Notes under the pieces: model-generated
What the model saw: the letters and a program-made list of their open reading frames with translations, nothing else
What the model was told of the DNA's origin: nothing
Databases searched by the model: none
Made by a program: the position numbers and the translations under genes
From: Sistotremastrum niveocremeum HHB9708
Taxonomy: Eukaryota; Basidiomycota; Agaricomycetes; Sistotremastrales; Sistotremastraceae
Length of the DNA stretch: 64,000 bases
NCBI GenBank assembly: GCA_001630475.1
Contig: KV419432.1
Coordinates: forward strand, 248,001 to 312,000
Reading direction: 5' to 3'
Shown here: positions 60,290 to 64,000 of the stretch, one piece after another
How positions within the stretch are numbered: position 1 is the first letter of the stretch
Layout: each line of letters begins with the position of its first letter

Positions 60290-63200
60290 TCTCCTCCGTC
60301 GGAACGGCAAATCAACGGAAGCGAGCCTCCGGCCGATCGTGCCGACGTTAAAGCTTATTCCGCCCACGCTGGTCAACAGGTTGCTTGGACTGAAGAGGCA
60401 GGTTTAACCCTGATGAACCAACGAGACGATCACACGTACCACTCCCATAGCGGATTGTATATATCTACGATCGATCTCACGTATGTCAATACGCTAGCCA
60501 GAGAACAAAAGACAGTGGGGGATTGGCATGTAGATCCAAGATGGCGATGCGCATCAGACCACATGGCCATCACATGGAAAATTAACTGCCGCAGAACAGT
60601 AACCGAAGACGTCGGCGAAAGTGCATGGAACTTCAAGGATTCAGACGGAATCGAGTGGAGACTGAGCCTAAGAGACGAGCTAGACAAGCAAGAAGAGGTG
60701 TTTGCTGTGCTTAAAGAAACTCGGGAAACCGAAGTAATTGAGCGGGCAGCAAAGGCCATCGATCAAGCTCTACGCGCTGCTACGGAAGACACGATTCCAC
60801 AGCGCAAGTTTAGTCCCAAAGCCAGAGCATGGTGGAATCCAGACGTGAATGAGGCGCATATGAGACTGGTAACCCAGATCAACGAAGCTTTCGAATGGCG
60901 GAAATTCTTTGGAGTCAACAACGAAGTCATGGAAAAAATTATAAAAAGATCAAAGAACTACTTCCGGAGGTTGGTCAGGAAGGCAAAACGACTCTTCTAT
61001 GACCAGACAACCGAGAATGCGGTCACGGATGACATATGGAACATGAGAAAATGGGGACTTGGAGAACGGACGTACCAGTCACCGCCGCTTCACAGACCAA
61101 ATGGAGAAATGGCAATATCACACACAGAGAAGTGTGATACGCTTAGGGAGGTCCTTTTCAAAGCACCTCCAGAATTACCAAACACTGACGAGGCGGATCT
61201 CGTCAACCCAGTCGTAGAGGAAATTAGCTGTCCTGAGGTCACAAGAGACGAGATCCGTTTTGCTCTTTTTGCACAGGCACCTAAAAAATCTCCCGGTCCA
61301 AACCAGATTCCATTCCGAGCCTTAAGATGGGCATGGGAAGTCGCAGAGACAGAGATTGTAGCAATCTTAACTGCTTGCTGCAATGTGGGATACCACCCAA
61401 GGATATGGAGAGAAGCGGTAGCAGTCGCGCTACAAAAACCTCTCAAACCGGACTACTCGATGCCCCGAGCATACCGCCTGATCCAACTCCTAGATTGCTT
61501 AGGAAAGACACTCGAAAAGATCCAAGCAAGACGGATTACCTTTCTTGTAGCGAGACATGGCCTGGTCCCAACCACCCAGTTTGGAGCCCGACCAAGCTCA
61601 TCGACCACAGACGCTATGCTCACACTTGTCAACGACATCGAGGAAGCACGCAGTCACGGATGGGTCACTTCTGTACTCACATTTGACATCACAGGATTCT
61701 TCGACAACGTAAACCACAACAGGCTGCTCGTGATAATGCGGGAAAGGCGATTCCCTCTGGACATCATCAATTGGACAGCCACATTCCTCAGCGACAGGAG
61801 AGCATCGATCTGCCTAGATGGTATCCGAGATGAAACAAAAGCGGTCGACAACGGCATACCCCAAGGATCGCCTATATCGCCAATCCTGTCGGCCATATAC
61901 TCAGCGAGTCTCTTGGAAGAAATACAAACCAATGCCGACCACGAACAAAAGGAAAACCACACAGATAGATCGCGATCATCAGGTGGACTATACGTCGATG
62001 ATGGACTGTTACGCACCGCGTCAAAATCGCTGTACCAAAACACAGAGAGCCTGCAACAGATCTACAACAACATCGTCGAACCATGGTTGGCCAGCGCAGG
62101 ACTATCAGCAGATAAGGGGAAGTTTGGATACATACACTTCACCTGGAGACGGATAGACAAAGATGCAAAACCGAACATCACGGTCTGTGCATCCGGGACA
62201 GAGGTCGAAGTCGAAGCAAAGGATGTGATGAAATGGCTTGGAGTGTACTTCGACTCCAAGCTGCTCTTCAACCGTCACGTTAAAGAGGCAACAAAGAAGG
62301 CCGAAAAGGTTGTCAATGGGCTCAAGATTCTTGCGAACACGGTCCGGGGGCTCTCTCAAAAACACCTACGACACCTATACATCTCATGCGTACTACCAGT
62401 CATGACATACGCAAGCGAGATCTGGTGGTCGGGAAAGAAGCTACACTCGAAACAACTAGAAAGCGTCCAAAACAGAGCACTCCGACACATCTGTGCTGCT
62501 TTCCGCACCACACCGACGAAAGCCCTCGAGTGCGAGGCATCCATCCCCCCTATTCGACTCCATCTAGATCTCCTCAGCAAAAAGGCTGGGCTCCGACTAT
62601 TGAAAATGTCAGGACGAAGCCCACTGGTTATCCGCCTCCCAGAACTGTGGAGGGGGGACCCACGACCAGAGCTCACACTTGAGACACCACCCCCTGCTCG
62701 GAAGCTGAATAGAAAAGCAAAGAGAGCAAAAACAAGGTTGACAAAACTTTGTGACATGGTAGAGATGCCAGCGGAACGAATGGACCCATTCGTCGCTGCA
62801 CCATGGGAGTGGTCGAAAGACCCACGAGCACGCACGACAACTACCATGAGCAAAAAAGAAGCTCTTCAGGCACATCGGATCAAACTGGCGTTAATTGAGT
62901 ACAACCCTAATCATATATTGGTCTACACTGACGGATCAATGATAGAAAAGGACGAACGCAGACAAACCGGTGCCGGGCTAGTGATTTATCACAAAGGCTC
63001 AGTCATCGATGAGATGACTTTCCCTATGGGAGAGAAAGCGGAGGTATACGACGCTGAGATGCTGGCAATCGATGTCGGAGCTCAACGAGCTTTACAACGA
63101 GCTAAGCAAATTTCTCAACATTGGAATCTACAGATTACCGACGTACACATATTCTCAGACAACAGCGCAGCGGTATCATCTATCTACGATCCAGAATGCC

Positions 63201-64000
63201 ACCCCGCACAACTCCACTCTCGACAATTCATTGACTCGTTGAAAGAATACGACCGAATGGGGATAAAGCTGGAAGTCGGATGGATACCGAGCCACAAGGG
63301 GATTGAGGGGAACGAGAAGGCAGACGAACTGGCAAAACAGGCAGCGGAACGAGAACCCGAAATCGAGAGATGGCCGACATACGCATACCTGCAAAGGACG
63401 GCGAAAGAGGAGGTGTTCACGAGATGGAAAGAACAATGGGGAGAAGATCAAATGACGAGACGATACGCAGCAGCAAACACACAAGCACCAACTCGAAAGA
63501 CAAAGGAACACTTCCGAAACCTTCCACGAGAGCTTTACGGACGAGTCACACAGTGCAGGACGGGACACGCATTCATTGGAGAATACTACGCGAAGTTCGT
63601 ACCGTCGGAATCCAAAGAATGCCCATGTGGACACCCTCATCAGACACGAGCACACATCCTCCAGAACTGCACACGACACGACGAATATCGGAGAACCCTC
63701 ACAGACTTCGATCCGGAAATATCGATAACACGACTACTGAACGAAGAGAAAGGAATGGCCGCCCTTGCAGAGTTCATGCGACTCACCGGAGCCTACACAA
63801 AAACGGGAGAGCTCACTGGGCCCACCCTCGTCAACTTATAATTCATTATTCCACAACCAAAAGCCACATCACAACTTCCCATTCCAAAACACACACACGA
63901 AACATTACTTTCCAATTCCCCAATCCATCGATACATTTAAATTAGAACTGTATAATTCTAGATTACACTCCCAGGACCGGTCTCACGACCGGGCCCCCGC
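60290..64000 (+). mobile_element. LINE (non-LTR retrotransposon, Tad1-like), 5'-truncated, runs to window edge
   Basis: Non-LTR element recognised by its reverse transcriptase with a C-terminal RNase H domain. Only the last part of the endonuclease domain is present (STIDLTYVNTL... CASDHMAITW), and no first ORF is seen upstream, so the element is truncated at its 5' end. The open frame extends upstream of the first ATG by about 40 codons. The 3' untranslated region begins at 63842 and ends in CGACCGGGCCCCCGC at the window edge, with no poly(A) tail seen yet. The coding frame has no stops over 3.4 kb, so this is a fairly young copy. Confidence 0.8.
60413..63841 (+). CDS. LINE polyprotein: endonuclease end, reverse transcriptase, RNase H
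   Basis: A 1,142-codon frame without introns. Residues 1 to about 55 are the tail of an exonuclease/endonuclease/phosphatase domain (SDH motif). The reverse transcriptase lies at about 290-600, with VLTFDITGFFDNVNH (motif A), GIPQGSPISPILSAIY (motif B) and LYVDDGLL (catalytic YVDD). After a linker comes RNase H at about 835-985, with VYTDGS, EVYDAEMLAID, IFSDNSAAV and WIPSHKGIEGNEKADELA, so all four acidic positions are present. The C-terminus has a cysteine/histidine motif (CPCGHPHQTRAHILQNC). The ATG at 60413 is simply the first in frame. Because the frame is open before it, the natural protein would start further upstream in a full-length element. Confidence 0.88.
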   Translation: MNQRDDHTYHSHSGLYISTIDLTYVNTLAREQKTVGDWHVDPRWRCASDHMAITWKINCRRTVTEDVGESAWNFKDSDGIEWRLSLRDELDKQEEVFAVLKETRETEVIERAAKAIDQALRAATEDTIPQRKFSPKARAWWNPDVNEAHMRLVTQINEAFEWRKFFGVNNEVMEKIIKRSKNYFRRLVRKAKRLFYDQTTENAVTDDIWNMRKWGLGERTYQSPPLHRPNGEMAISHTEKCDTLREVLFKAPPELPNTDEADLVNPVVEEISCPEVTRDEIRFALFAQAPKKSPGPNQIPFRALRWAWEVAETEIVAILTACCNVGYHPRIWREAVAVALQKPLKPDYSMPRAYRLIQLLDCLGKTLEKIQARRITFLVARHGLVPTTQFGARPSSSTTDAMLTLVNDIEEARSHGWVTSVLTFDITGFFDNVNHNRLLVIMRERRFPLDIINWTATFLSDRRASICLDGIRDETKAVDNGIPQGSPISPILSAIYSASLLEEIQTNADHEQKENHTDRSRSSGGLYVDDGLLRTASKSLYQNTESLQQIYNNIVEPWLASAGLSADKGKFGYIHFTWRRIDKDAKPNITVCASGTEVEVEAKDVMKWLGVYFDSKLLFNRHVKEATKKAEKVVNGLKILANTVRGLSQKHLRHLYISCVLPVMTYASEIWWSGKKLHSKQLESVQNRALRHICAAFRTTPTKALECEASIPPIRLHLDLLSKKAGLRLLKMSGRSPLVIRLPELWRGDPRPELTLETPPPARKLNRKAKRAKTRLTKLCDMVEMPAERMDPFVAAPWEWSKDPRARTTTTMSKKEALQAHRIKLALIEYNPNHILVYTDGSMIEKDERRQTGAGLVIYHKGSVIDEMTFPMGEKAEVYDAEMLAIDVGAQRALQRAKQISQHWNLQITDVHIFSDNSAAVSSIYDPECHPAQLHSRQFIDSLKEYDRMGIKLEVGWIPSHKGIEGNEKADELAKQAAEREPEIERWPTYAYLQRTAKEEVFTRWKEQWGEDQMTRRYAAANTQAPTRKTKEHFRNLPRELYGRVTQCRTGHAFIGEYYAKFVPSESKECPCGHPHQTRAHILQNCTRHDEYRRTLTDFDPEISITRLLNEEKGMAALAEFMRLTGAYTKTGELTGPTLVNL

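Overview
This window looks like genomic DNA of a filamentous basidiomycete, most likely a mushroom-forming agaricomycete. The protein-coding genes are cut by many introns of about 45-70 bases. The set of conserved genes is fungal. The repeats include a CACTA-like DNA transposon of the basidiomycete Plavaka type and a LINE with a C-terminal RNase H domain. No bacterial-type operons, tRNA or rRNA genes were found.

Layout. 0.5-4.15 kb (-): phospholipid:diacylglycerol acyltransferase (LRO1 type). It is divergent, across 119 bp, from 4.27-7.77 kb (+), a DUF300/TMEM184/OST-alpha-like membrane protein with a long disordered tail. 8.2-14.65 kb (-): seven small paralogous three-exon genes for secreted peptides with four cysteines, a short pro-region and a Kex2-like dibasic site. 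This is the most novel feature here. 15.3-17.15 kb: GGGGC-rich repeat remnants and a perfect 73-bp hairpin element with 8-bp flanking repeats. 17.46-21.48 kb (-): Bud4/Mid2-type anillin-like protein with a C-terminal PH domain. 22.6-24.55 kb (-) and 26.56-28.23 kb (+): a head-to-head pair, cyclopropane-fatty-acid synthase and delta-9 desaturase (OLE1 type). 28.2-32.3 kb: gene-poor. 32.3-34.25 kb (-): Slt2/Mpk1-type MAP kinase. 34.54-41.43 kb: a 6.9-kb CACTA-like transposon with both ends, two genes and a TA target duplication, next to a decayed TIM-barrel gene relic. 43.7-46.7 kb (-): GH51 alpha-L-arabinofuranosidase. 48.2-50.3 (+), 50.8-52.8 (+) and 57.0-59.1 kb (-): three related cytochrome P450s around a Dbl-homology RhoGEF-like gene at 53.2-55.8 kb (+). 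60.3 kb to the end: a LINE (RT plus RNase H).

How the parts fit. Three lipid genes lie in the first 28 kb. The desaturase makes cis-delta-9 acyl chains, cyclopropane synthase methylates such double bonds on phospholipids, and the LRO1-type enzyme moves phospholipid acyl groups to triacylglycerol. Bud4-like protein, the CWI-type MAP kinase and the RhoGEF-like protein all belong to fungal morphogenesis and cell-wall signalling, but nothing here shows that they are co-regulated. The seven-peptide cluster has no assigned function. Its signal peptides, dibasic sites and conserved cysteines point to processed secreted peptides. All statements come from reading the sequence and translations by eye; no database search was run.
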